From NCBI GenBank assembly GCA_964035545.1, contig OZ037767.1, positions 4,525,680 through 4,589,679 of the forward strand: 64,000 bases of DNA, in the 5' to 3' direction. Below are positions 54,401 through 63,779 of the stretch, piece after piece (the first letter of the stretch is position 1; each line of letters begins with the position of its first letter). A program made the translations under genes and the position numbers. Below the pieces are notes generated by a model. It saw only the letters and a list, made by a program, of their open reading frames with translations. It was not told the origin of the DNA and did no database searches. The DNA comes from Bugula neritina. Taxonomy: Eukaryota > Bryozoa > Gymnolaemata > Cheilostomatida > Bugulidae.

Positions 54401-57400
54401 TCTTGTGAATGAAACCACAAGTCAATTATTGACTGGTGAAAATGGCCAGAATATCAATAATTGTATGTAACTTTTTCTCCCGTTTAATACAGTTGAAATA
54501 TCCAGCATAATTCCATTCAGTTTGATTAGTGAAGACAAAAAGTTACAAAAAACAATGAAATACTCAACATTGATCAGCTAGGCCATGGTTTGCACTACGT
54601 CTAGTACAATCAATAACCCTGATTTCCGTCTGCGCATCACTTCCTGTCATATGACTAGTATATTGCTGGAATTATTTTTATAAAAAGTTGAAAAAAATTT
54701 GTGAGTGGAAAAAATGTTTCGTTGTCAAATATTTTAGTTGCATTCACAATTTGCTGCCTCGATAACATCTAAAAACGTAAAAGGTAGGAGCGGGTTTCAG
54801 TCATATGCTATATTAATCACTGAATTCGAATTAAGTTATGTTCTATTTCAGTGCTAATAATCATGAAATTATGCATATAAAATGGTAGCATTTTGTAAAC
54901 ATTCATCTTGAGGAATATATAACTAGGCAAGACCACAATCATGTTGATATTTTCACACACTACACTACACTACACTACACCACACTACACTACACCACAC
55001 CACACTACACCACACTACACTACACTACACTACACTACACTACACTACACTACACTACACTACACTACACTACACTACACTACACTACACTACACTACAC
55101 TACACCACACTATACTATACCACACCACACCACACTACACCACACTACACTACACCACACTACACTACACTACACCACATAACTCTACACTACACTACAC
55201 TACACCACACTACACTACACTACACCACACTACACTACACCACACTACACTACACCACACTACACTACACTACACTACACTACACTACACCACGCTACAC
55301 CACACTACACCACACCACACTATACTATACCACACCACACTACACCACACTACACTACACCACACTACACTACACCACACTACACTACACTACACTACAC
55401 TACACTACACTACACTACACTACACTGCACTGCACCACACTACACTACACCACACCACACTACACTACACCACACCACACTATACTATACCACACTACAC
55501 TACACTACACCACACTACACTACACCACACTACACTACATTACACCACACTACACTACACCACACTACACTACACTACACCACACTACACTACACCACAT
55601 AACTCTGCACCAAACTATAACACTACATTATACTACACTACACTACACTACACTACACTACACTACACTACACTACACTACACTACACCACACCACATAA
55701 CTCTACACCAAACTATAACACTACAGTATACTACACTACATCACACTACACTGAATTGCACAAAATTACATAAGCAGTAGAATATAGTCTTATATGCAAT
55801 TTATTTCAATCAATAATATGTAAAGTTTATTTTGTAGTTATTTTTTGTATAAAAATTATATCAGCTAATTAATATCTTGGCCAACCACGTGATTCTAGAA
55901 AGTGAAGTAGAGGTGTAGAGAATATTCTAATCTATGCTAATATTCAAATAAAGTCTAATAACTTCATCAAAGTAACCTATACACAGGAAATTGTCCTTGA
56001 CATGTTTAAATTCTTAGTAGATATAAATAGCTCAGCTGGTTCTGGTTTGTTGTTATGTATAATAATATTCATTTACGAATTTCAGCTCAATGACATAGGA
56101 AAAAAGACAAGGAATGCATTTTCTAGTAACATTAAATGAATTTACAGAGAATAAAATTGCTGTTGCTGCTTAAAATGATAAAGTCTATACATGGCTATAA
56201 ATAGTCAGAGAGAGTTATTGCATTTCATTTCTTTGTAAAAACAATTACATACATAAAATATTCTCATAACTATCAGGCATTGTCATTTTTGAAATTCAAT
56301 ATTCTAGAATCTTCTGTATAATATCTGATATAGGATATGACATCATAGCTGATATGAGTGAAGTTTCAAATGATTATAAATTATAATGGAGGCCAGAGAG
56401 CAGACTCTCTCTATATTAAGGTAAGCAGAAAGATAAAAGTACAGGGAAATGTTGCAAAAAATACTTTGGTCTAAAACAAAGCTAGTTAAATTTTTTCTCT
56501 TGAGGTTTACTAAATATTATCATAAAAATAAAACACTTTGCAAAATAAAGGCAGTTCCAAGACCTATTAGCTTATGGGTTATGCATAACTATGCTAGGAA
56601 GACAATACATATTATTCATCTGTGCACTTCTTTAGCTAAACTAATCGGTCTAAATTAATACCAGACATTGTAATCACTTATTGATGATGTGATTAAAAAT
56701 AATTGCAATTTAGGTTAAATACACAAAATACTTTGCCTTCAGTAGAGTTTAAATCTTTAAATGAATTAGTTTATTTGAAGTCTGGTTGAGAAATAATCAC
56801 TATACAATAAAATCAATAAAATTGCATAAAACTAAACTTCACTAGGATTTTTATTTTCTATTTTTAAAGTTTAAAGTTAGTTAACGTAAGTCTACCGCCT
56901 ACACATCTAAAACTCAACATTCGGAAAAAGGTATCAGAATTAACTAAAGAAAGTTTCCTCCAAGGGTTTACAACATATCAATAAACGTAGTTGCGTAATC
57001 TAATATTATTCTATTGCTAATAAGTATCACCTTTTGTATTTCTGAGAGAGAATATATCTTATGGAGTAATGTAATAATCCCAAGTTGATAGCAAAAACAT
57101 GTTTTATTGTTTTGAAGTGAATAGCAGAATCAATCAAACGTACAGGTGATATTACTGTTAGACTGCCCAGGTGAGCTCCTGACAAGTGAAGATGAGATTT
57201 GCTGTCAGGCAAGCTTGCTGTTAATATTTTAAATGTTTCAAAGATTTTCCCAATTTTAGGAAACATTTGAGCTCAAGATTCACTCCTTCTGTATGGAAAG
57301 TAAGGAAGCAAAACAGTACCATATAGGTTTAATCAGGAGTTTTGCTCTTTTACATTGTAGCTATTATCCTCATAAATTGGGTATATCCATTGAACTATAA

Positions 57401-57573
57401 TACTATAATAATAGGGTTATAGTTTCAGTTCAGTGGGTATATCTCACAACTTGATTATACCAACATACCTTGCAGGGGAGACAAACCAGAGCTCCAAAAT
57501 ACAAGCCAGCAGCCGTACCATGGCAAACTCTGCACTCTCCTTTAGCTCCACTTTCATTGGGCTCCAGAGTCAT
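36420..57573 (-). CDS. Nuclear receptor with two DNA-binding domains (2DBD-NR)
   Basis: Sixteen exons close in phase to 897 aa: 57469-57573, 53829-53973, 53210-53316, 43296-43437, 43000-43126, 42445-42644, 41823-41972, 40996-41534, 40502-40707, 39984-40110, 39483-39638, 39225-39345, 38605-38728, 37611-37747, 37004-37084, 36420-36646. DBD1 spans about residues 14-79 and has all eight zinc cysteines, P-box CLPCKS and finger-2 spacing C-X6-C-X8-C. DBD2 spans about 98-163, with P-box CEGCKK, FFRR and standard spacing C-X5-C-X9-C. The linker is 18 residues, and a basic extension KVGRPPSKK follows. Residues 326-505 are rich in Gln, Pro, Ser and His; 574-600 are acidic. Residues about 610-897 look like a divergent ligand-binding domain, with FGEEEIMLISALTLFS resembling helices 7-8. 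No acidic AF-2 helix is evident at the end. It should be a nuclear transcription factor; ligand and targets are unknown. The best known match is the protostome 2DBD-NR group, though the P-boxes differ from those I recall. Confidence 0.92.
39845..39965. repeat. Four-copy ~25-bp minisatellite
   Basis: Units of TACCAAATAAGGTCATATT plus a short AT spacer, in the receptor intron next to exon 39984-40110. The NMTLFGNYT frame antisense to it is spurious. Confidence 0.9.
44826..48386. mobile_element. Foldback element, copy 2, nested inverted repeats
   Basis: The left arm (about 44826-45622) and right arm (about 47600-48386) are near-perfect reverse complements over the outer 640 bp and weaker inward. 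The ends read ATAGACCATGTAAG. Each arm is itself bounded by a smaller inverted repeat (44859-45332 and 47882-48353; GTACCAA and TTGGTAC with a CACCACTATAACTTATATAA block). The loop (45623-47599) shows no coding capacity. Arms and a loop motif are shared with the element at 3296-5689. It lies in the 9.8-kb intron separating the two zinc fingers of DBD2. Confidence 0.88.
48387..50333. other. Receptor intron, no feature seen
   Basis: AT-rich intron sequence between the foldback element and the candidate alternative exon. Only a short (AT)n run at about 48930-48950 stands out. Confidence 0.5.
50334..50378 (-). other. Candidate alternative first exon of the nuclear receptor
   Basis: On the minus strand an ATG at 50378 opens MKECTLINFKSLTSR and ends at a strong donor (AGG then GTAAGT) in phase 0. 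This matches the phase-0 start of receptor exon 43296-43437. The DNA just upstream (50460-50600) is richer in CG dinucleotides than its surroundings. The open frame extends upstream to about 50464 without another ATG. Splicing here would give an isoform without DBD1 and without finger 1 of DBD2. Speculative. Confidence 0.3.
50379..52339. other. Receptor intron, possible internal promoter at its left end
   Basis: About 50460-50640 has several CG dinucleotides and a run of nine or more G at about 50624-50632; the rest is ordinary AT-rich intron. No second coding exon is recognised. Confidence 0.45.
52340..52670. repeat. Two diverged tandem units with GTGGGGCACTG
   Basis: Two diverged units of about 190 bp. 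Each contains AAAAAGCCTCTAATAGA (about 52391 and 52570) and, further on, GTGGGGCACTG (about 52471 and 52653). Receptor intron; origin unknown. Confidence 0.6.
53990..54300. repeat. AT-rich minisatellite with GTGTCAC motif
   Basis: Imperfect units containing ATATAATATGTTGAATATA and GTGTCACA, three to four copies, in the receptor's first intron next to exon 53829-53973. Confidence 0.75.
54945..55760. repeat. (CACTA)n pentanucleotide array
   Basis: About 800 bp of CACTA units with frequent CACCA variants, a few CATAACTCTACAC interruptions and signs of higher-order duplication near 55120 and 55310. It lies in the receptor's first intron. Having no stop, it yields a 279-codon HYTTLHYTT frame, which is not a gene. 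Confidence 0.97.
55761..57468. other. Receptor first intron, nothing recognised
   Basis: AT-rich intron between the pentanucleotide array and the first coding exon. No coding or repeat structure stood out. Confidence 0.5.
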
Positions 57574-58436
57574 AGCTACTCATAAAGTAATAAAATGGGA
57601 TCACTGCAGTCTCTTCCTGCACAAACAAAATTTTTAATAATCTTGAATGAACCAAAAGTAGTTTGTAAGTTTTAAAAAAATCAATTAGTAAAATTTAATT
57701 TCAGTTAGACAGTATGACTTATAACAATAGTCTTCTAACAAAAATTACTAAATCTATAAATTTGTCTGTTATCTCTTAAAATACAAACAAGTATTAAGAT
57801 AGCGAGTTGGCTTATAAATATGACATATGGAAACTCTCACTTTATCATGCAAAATATGTTTATATCAAAATGATTATGAGAACTATAAAATGCTTCCGTA
57901 TCAATATCTAAAATATATCTGTGTGGTATTCAAAACTATACGGTTTCTTTAAATATTTATGCCTTACATGTTTATTCTAGATTTTTGGCTAAAAAATTAA
58001 TTGAACTCCTCAAAAAGTAATCATAAGTTTGTAAAAAAAAGCAGCTAAAACTTCTCTATATAATAATGCTAGTAGTGTAATGCAGTAAATTTATCATATT
58101 TATGGCAGATCAAATTTAAAGCCTCCATAGAAGAAAAATATATAAGTTCACTAGCGCACGAAATTATTATAAGGCAATTATCTCTAGCAACAATTTAAGC
58201 TTTCAAAATTTTGAAAATGAATAAAAAACATGAAGTTAGTGAAAGTGCTCTACCTTGTATATTGCCACAGCTTCAATATTTATTTAAAATCAAACCTCTA
58301 AATCATATAAAATGATTACTTTTTTAAATGTGCCATTTTTGCAGTGGAAACAATGTCAACACAACAAACCATAAAACGTATATTGTTGTGATTTTGTGGA
58401 TTATAAGAATAGACTAGTAGTCTGCATGCCAGTTAT
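57574..58436. other. Upstream region of the nuclear receptor
   Basis: About 860 bp between the receptor start codon and the retrotransposon LTR. It must contain the 5'UTR and core promoter unless transcription starts in the LTR. No clear TATA box or other motif could be assigned. Confidence 0.5.
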
Positions 58437-58946
58437 TGTGATAGAAATAAAGTCTTTGTAAAATATTGATTCTAATAGTCTTTATTGATGTTTCCTCTGT
58501 GAGCTCCAGTGTTAGACTGATTCATACTAGAAAAACTCACGCTTATATACAGAGGGGTCCGAAGTTCGTACGAAGTTCGGAGTTCCGGCGACCGATGTCG
58601 GAAATATCCGGTCCGATCTCGGACAGGCTCCTCCGACATCGGTTCCGACTTCGGACGAGCTTCGGCTCACATAGTTAATTATTTATAAAACAAAAAGAAA
58701 AGTGGCAGGGAATACAACTCACAAAAACTGTTACAGTAAACAAACAAAAATAATAGAAAGGGCAATTCACAATCATTACGCTATTTACTACACTAAGAGC
58801 TTAGCTATAATTACAATATTTGAGGCATTAGAAAGCTACGCAAGGAGCTTAGCTATAATTACAGCATTTACAGTATTTACAAAGTTACGCTAAGTCCATT
58901 ATAATAGTGACGCGATATAATTACTAGAGCGTTAAAATCCATTACA
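58437..58946 (-). mobile_element. 3' LTR of a Ty3/Gypsy retrotransposon
   Basis: On the minus strand the LTR starts TGTAATGG directly after a polypurine tract and ends CTATCACA, giving TG...CA ends and about 510 bp. It has a TATATAAG box at 58542-58549 and AATAAA at 58481-58486, so U3, R and U5 are all present. A CG-rich block with eight TCGGA-type motifs (58557-58672) lies just upstream of the TATA box. The flanking GTTAT (58432-58436) is a candidate target duplication; its partner is outside the window. The 3' boundary is inferred. Confidence 0.82.
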
Positions 58947-58958
58947 TTCTCCCCCCAT
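58947..58958 (-). other. Polypurine tract
   Basis: ATGGGGGGAGAA on the minus strand, directly abutting the LTR start. It primes plus-strand DNA synthesis in LTR elements. Confidence 0.85.
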
Positions 58959-59036
58959 CGAAAAGCATCTCCCTTTTCGATAACAGAAAAACAGTTTGGG
59001 TGTCGAATGCTGGGGATTCGCAGTTGTTGGTCTCAG

Positions 59037-62000
59037 TCATCGGATCCGGCGTATCAGGCTTTCCATTTCCCTTGTGCATTGATCGAGGTGGCAGGATAAG
59101 GCCTGGATTCTTCTGTCCAAGTCGCTTTCTTGAGTGAGGTCAAGGTGGTCCGTAGGTCCAGGGCGCCATTGTCTGCTTGGATCAACACTGGGCTGGTGTG
59201 CGAGTTGTTGTCCCTGGAGCCGTCCTGCACTGTCAGGGCTGCTCTGCATCCGAAATTTAGAGTTTTTACCCGTACTGGGTGAACAACTCGGTGGCCCAGA
59301 GTCGGTTAAGCATCCCACGTGGTAATCTGCTAAATATTTTGGGGGTCTTCTATCCCTTTTACTCCTGCCCAGGGTGTCAGATACTGATGTATCGGACTGT
59401 CTGTGGGGCTCGTCACTTGGAGGGGCTTCATTCTGATTTCTTGCTGGTGAGGGAGCGTCCTCTGTCATGGGGGCCACCGGGGTCAAGCCCGGGATTGGCC
59501 GATCCTCTAGCTGTGGTTGGGGTGGTGGATCCGGAATGGGGGCGTTTGGTGGTGGATCCCGAGGCGGAGCTTCTAAGGTATTATGAACTTCTTCGGGGTC
59601 ACGAATGAATATTTCCCACTCACGGGGTTGATTCCTCCTCCCCCGGGTGATGGGCTGTCGTGCTGGTTCCAGCAGTGGTGGTGCCTGTCCCGCGGCTTCC
59701 GGGCTTCCGTGGTAAGGTTTCAACCGCTGCTCGTTTTGAACAGATATCTGTCCCGAGCGTTCCACACGATATGTATGGTTTGGTAAAACCTCTACCACGC
59801 AGTAGGGCCCGACGAACTTAGGCTGTAATTTAGCCGATTGTCCGCGTCGCCTGCGGTAGCTGACCATCCACACCCAGTCCCCTTCGCGATACAGAGGTGG
59901 TTCCTCGGAATCTTCTGTTCGTACCAGCCACTGTTTCTCTCTCAGTGCGTCATGAGCTTTCTTCATGGTGTCGACTAACTTTCCCACGTACTCATGTACT
60001 GGGAATTCTGGGTTAGGAATGTGGTACGCGAGATGTTCTGGTACCCTGGTTTCTCGGCCCAACATCATCAAGTTTGGTGTTTCCTGTGTGCTAGAGTGGG
60101 GGGTGCTTCGATATGCTCGCATAATCTGTGGTAGCATGACGTCCCACTCCTCTTGACTCCTTCCCAACAAGAGGCTCCGGAGAGCATCACCCAACATCCG
60201 GTTGTTTCTTTCAACTACTCCATTTCCTTGGGGGTGATACGGGGTGGTCCGGCTCTGGTTCACCCCCCATACTTGGCAGAGGTCCTTCATTAGCTGTGAT
60301 TGGAATTGAGCGCCCTGGTCGGTGTGTATCTGTTCCGGTAGGCCGAAGTAACAGAACACATGCTGGTCCAGGACTCGGGCTACTGTAGGTGCCGATGCGT
60401 CGGGGATAGCCAGGGCATCCGCCCATCGTGTGAAGTGGTCTGTAAGGACCAAGATCCAAGAGTTTCCCCTTTCGGTCGTGGGCATGGGTCCCACGAGATC
60501 TACCGCCACGACCTGCCAAGGCCGGCCGGCGTATAGCCGGCGCCGACCCGTGGTTTCGGTGGGGCGTCCGTGTTTGCTGGCCTGACAGACTTCACAGTGC
60601 CGAATTCTCAGTCGCACATCCCTGGTCATCCCGGGCCAATACCATCGCATCTGCAGGCATCTGATGACCCGACTGGCTCCCGCATGGGCCTGTTTGTGGG
60701 TGTCCCAGATGATTTCCCGACGGAGAGCGCGTGGGCATACGACGCGATCCCTCTCCTGTTGTCGGTTGTCTGCTGCGAGTGTCATCGTCAGGAGGCCGTC
60801 TGAACGAATCTGGAGAGAATTCCAGCGGCGGCAGAAGAACTGAAACTCAGCGTCTCCCTGCCGTTGCTGTTCCTCCGAGGGTCGGCTGCCTCCTTTCTTG
60901 GCTCGGAAGATGTCAGCTACTGATCCAGGGAGTGTTTCTTGCAGTCGACACAGCTCCTTGACGTTCTGGTACAGTGTGGGGTTAGCACGGAGTGCCTGGA
61001 CGTCGTCTGAGTGGGTTTCAGGCCGAAGATGGCCGTGCTCCCAATGATAGACGTTGCCGTCTCCCAACTGTGCCTCGACGTCAAGGCGGGCAGGTCCCCC
61101 ATCACGCCTCTCGATGTGTAGGCATTGCTTGCAGTCCTCCACCGGTCGGCGACTCATGCCATCAGCGTTTCCGTGTTTCTTGCCGGCGCGGTGCTCTATC
61201 CGGTAGGAAAACTCAGCAAGAATCTCTAGCCAACGAGCCACCTGACTCGAGGGCTCTGCACGTTTACACAACCATATCAGTGATGCATGGTCTGTTCGCA
61301 ACCGGAACGTTCTCCCATACAGATATGGCCGAAAGTGCTTGACCGCCTTGACTACTGCTAGGAGTTCCTTCCTAGTGGTGCAGTAGTTTTTCTCGGCGGC
61401 CGCGAGAGTCTTGCTGTAGTAAGCCACGACCACCTCACTTCCACCCTGGACTTGAGACAGAACAGCTCCCACACTGTGGTCGCTGGCGTCGGTGTCCAGG
61501 ATGTACTCTTTGGCTGGATCAGGATACGCCAGAATCGGCGCCTCCATTAGCCGTTGTTTGAGGTGGTCGAATGCCTGCTGCTCCTCCTGTGTCCACTGCC
61601 ACCGGACTCCCTTGGCGGTTAGCCGATTCAAAGGCTGAGCCACCCCTGCAAACCCGGGTACGTACTGCCTGTAGTACCCTACCAGGCCCAGGAATGCCCG
61701 CAATTCAGAGAGGTCCCGGGGGACGGCCCACTCCTTCACAGCCTGTACCTTCTCCGGATCGGTAGCGACCCCGTCACGGCCAACCACATGGCCCAGGTAC
61801 GTGACTTCTTGCTGTAGGAGTGCACACTTGGAGGGCTTCAACTTCAGTCCAGCAGCCCGGAGTCGGTCAAAGACCTCCCGCAGACGACTGACATGAGTCG
61901 TAAAGTCTGGGGAGATGACAATGACGTCATCCAGATAGATTAGGAGGGTCTTCCAGTGTAACCCACTGAGGACCTGCTCCATGAGTCTTTGGAAAGTTGC

Positions 62001-63779
62001 CGGGGCGGACGTAAGTCCAAACGGCAGTACTTTCCACTTCCAGAGCCCATCGCGGGTAATGAATGCTGCTTTGTCCTGAGCATCAGGACTGAGGGGTACT
62101 TGCCAGTACCCGCTAAGCAGATCCAGAGTACTGAAGTACTTGCTACCCGCGAGGGCATCCAGAGACTCATCTATCCGCGGAAGGGGGTAAGCGTCCTGGA
62201 TGGTAACGCTGTTGAGTCTGCGGTAGTCCACACAGAACCTCCAGCTACCATCCTTCTTCTTGACCAGGACTACTGGAAAGCTCCACGCACCGTGGGCAGG
62301 CTCAATCAGATCCCGGTCGAGAAGATCTTGCACCTGCCGGCTCACCTCCTTCTCCTTCTCCGGGCCCAGACGTCGGGTTGGCTGCCTGATGGGAGTGGTG
62401 CCAGCTGCCAGGGGTATCTCGTGGGAGATAACCTTAGTCAGCCCCATATCTTCATCACCACGACTGAAGACATCACTGTACTCCGCGAGTAGTCGAGCCA
62501 GTGTTTGGCGTTCAGTACTACTCGTACAGTTTCCACACGCTCCACTGTACAAGCCAGCCACATGCTCCGGGACTGCTTCTCGGTGGTTGTGAGGGGGGTT
62601 TCCCTGGGTGTCGGTCACTGTTTCCAGTGCCGGACCCACATCCGCCTCATGGATGGAGTGGTACTTCCCCACCAGTGCACCAGCCGATAATCGGACCGAT
62701 TCCGCAAAGGGGTTGATGCATTGCACGAGGAGCTCTCTTCGACAGTCCAGCCGATTTAGGCTGTTTGCCAGTCGAATTGCTCCGTGCGTTCCCTCCACCA
62801 CCCCCAGTGCGGCGATCTCCTTGCAGTTGACCCTGCATCGGAGAGTAGCCTGGGATCTCCCTGGAATCATGCAGTCCTGCACTACCTGGACTCCGCCCAC
62901 CAAGGGCCTACCAAACTTGTCCACACAGGCAAGTTCCTTCCCAGCCATCACCACCGCCGACTTTTGGAAATCCATGTGACACTGGTGTTTCTCCAGAAAG
63001 GGCATTCCCAGAATGGCGTCTTCCTTCAGGTGGCTGACAATGAACGTCTCGTGAATTACTTGATCACGGACTCGTCCAGGTAGTGTGATAATGCCGTAGA
63101 AGGGGATACACGATCCGTCCGCCAACGTACCGTGTGCTCCTTCGTATGGCTCGAGGCTCGCCCGCTCTCGGGCGCCAAGGGTGTCGAAGAGACGCCGACT
63201 TAGCAGGTTTGTAGTGCACCCTGTGTCCAGCAGGAAGGTGGCAGCTTTACCCGAAATTTTTCCGGGCAGGAAGTAGCTGCTTCCATACGGCTGGGTGCTC
63301 CTGGGTCGGTCAGTCTCTGGGGGGGACACCTCTTGGGTCCTTACAGCGGGCCTCCTCTTCGTCTTACAGACAACGGGGGTTTTCTGAGGCTGGGAGGGTA
63401 GCTTGGGATACTCTTGCGAGTAAGCTGATTCTTCCTCCACAGCCTCTTCGGGCAACCCCGCGAACCGGTTTTGGAGTGGCCAGGCCGGAGGATCGGGTAA
63501 ACCTTGCGGTCTCCGAGATCTCCGAGGTGCCTGCCATCCTGCATCTAGGAGTCCCATCCGGGTCGTAGGTGGCTGGGTTGGAGAGTCGGGCAGACCTTGG
63601 GGTCTCCAACGTCCCCACGCAGCCTCGGCTGGCCTGGAAGAGGCTCCTTGGGTCATTTCTTCCCGGATGGGGTTGGCTGGTGGCTCACGGTTGGCGGAGG
63701 TTACCGCGAGCCCCGGGTGTTTAAAGGCATCCTTCTTTCGTGAGGGCATTGCCTTCGTACATGTCCCCTGGCACCACAC
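59037..63779 (-). CDS. pol: Ty3/Gypsy Pol polyprotein, intact
   Basis: A continuous frame of 1580 codons with no stop or frameshift. Domains in order: aspartic protease (DTG at about 185-187, ILGMPFL at 256-262); reverse transcriptase (about 465-700; YLDD at 615-618); RNase H (DTDAS at 762, Glu805, RTDH at 828, Asp in NADGMSR at 871); integrase zinc finger (His1028, His1032, Cys1062, Cys1065); integrase DDE core (Asp1094, Asp1154, Glu1190); GPY/F module (1324); and a Pro-rich tail of about 220 residues. RT before integrase defines Ty3/Gypsy. No chromodomain or env is seen. The frame begins at a GTG; translation most likely enters by a -1 frameshift from gag at 63719-63725, so the first about 20 codons are probably not used. 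Composition is visibly GC-rich against AT-rich host DNA. All catalytic residues are present, so the copy may be young. Confidence 0.98.
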   Translation of the reverse strand: MWCQGTCTKAMPSRKKDAFKHPGLAVTSANREPPANPIREEMTQGASSRPAEAAWGRWRPQGLPDSPTQPPTTRMGLLDAGWQAPRRSRRPQGLPDPPAWPLQNRFAGLPEEAVEEESAYSQEYPKLPSQPQKTPVVCKTKRRPAVRTQEVSPPETDRPRSTQPYGSSYFLPGKISGKAATFLLDTGCTTNLLSRRLFDTLGARERASLEPYEGAHGTLADGSCIPFYGIITLPGRVRDQVIHETFIVSHLKEDAILGMPFLEKHQCHMDFQKSAVVMAGKELACVDKFGRPLVGGVQVVQDCMIPGRSQATLRCRVNCKEIAALGVVEGTHGAIRLANSLNRLDCRRELLVQCINPFAESVRLSAGALVGKYHSIHEADVGPALETVTDTQGNPPHNHREAVPEHVAGLYSGACGNCTSSTERQTLARLLAEYSDVFSRGDEDMGLTKVISHEIPLAAGTTPIRQPTRRLGPEKEKEVSRQVQDLLDRDLIEPAHGAWSFPVVLVKKKDGSWRFCVDYRRLNSVTIQDAYPLPRIDESLDALAGSKYFSTLDLLSGYWQVPLSPDAQDKAAFITRDGLWKWKVLPFGLTSAPATFQRLMEQVLSGLHWKTLLIYLDDVIVISPDFTTHVSRLREVFDRLRAAGLKLKPSKCALLQQEVTYLGHVVGRDGVATDPEKVQAVKEWAVPRDLSELRAFLGLVGYYRQYVPGFAGVAQPLNRLTAKGVRWQWTQEEQQAFDHLKQRLMEAPILAYPDPAKEYILDTDASDHSVGAVLSQVQGGSEVVVAYYSKTLAAAEKNYCTTRKELLAVVKAVKHFRPYLYGRTFRLRTDHASLIWLCKRAEPSSQVARWLEILAEFSYRIEHRAGKKHGNADGMSRRPVEDCKQCLHIERRDGGPARLDVEAQLGDGNVYHWEHGHLRPETHSDDVQALRANPTLYQNVKELCRLQETLPGSVADIFRAKKGGSRPSEEQQRQGDAEFQFFCRRWNSLQIRSDGLLTMTLAADNRQQERDRVVCPRALRREIIWDTHKQAHAGASRVIRCLQMRWYWPGMTRDVRLRIRHCEVCQASKHGRPTETTGRRRLYAGRPWQVVAVDLVGPMPTTERGNSWILVLTDHFTRWADALAIPDASAPTVARVLDQHVFCYFGLPEQIHTDQGAQFQSQLMKDLCQVWGVNQSRTTPYHPQGNGVVERNNRMLGDALRSLLLGRSQEEWDVMLPQIMRAYRSTPHSSTQETPNLMMLGRETRVPEHLAYHIPNPEFPVHEYVGKLVDTMKKAHDALREKQWLVRTEDSEEPPLYREGDWVWMVSYRRRRGQSAKLQPKFVGPYCVVEVLPNHTYRVERSGQISVQNEQRLKPYHGSPEAAGQAPPLLEPARQPITRGRRNQPREWEIFIRDPEEVHNTLEAPPRDPPPNAPIPDPPPQPQLEDRPIPGLTPVAPMTEDAPSPARNQNEAPPSDEPHRQSDTSVSDTLGRSKRDRRPPKYLADYHVGCLTDSGPPSCSPSTGKNSKFRMQSSPDSAGRLQGQQLAHQPSVDPSRQWRPGPTDHLDLTQESDLDRRIQALSCHLDQCTREMESLIRRIR
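63682..63725 (-). promoter_or_regulatory. -1 ribosomal frameshift signal between gag and pol
   Basis: The slippery heptamer T TTA AAC lies in the gag frame at 63719-63725. After a 6-nt spacer (63713-63718) comes a predicted 10-bp stem (63703-63712 with 63682-63691, one G-U pair) with an 11-nt loop. Pol is in the -1 frame relative to gag and the gag stop lies inside the stem-loop. Geometry matches known retroviral signals; a longer pseudoknot is possible but not shown. Confidence 0.85.

Noticed and set aside
54945-55760. Interstitial telomeric repeat
   Set aside because: The unit is CACTA, not TTAGGG or a known variant, and it lies in the middle of an intron.
54941-55780. 279-codon HYTTLHYTT open frame
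   Set aside because: It is the translation of a (CACTA)n array and has no codon bias, start context or domain.
59037-59700. Envelope gene after integrase
   Set aside because: The last about 220 residues are Pro-rich and in the pol frame, with no signal peptide, transmembrane helix or separate ORF; the element is a retrotransposon without env.
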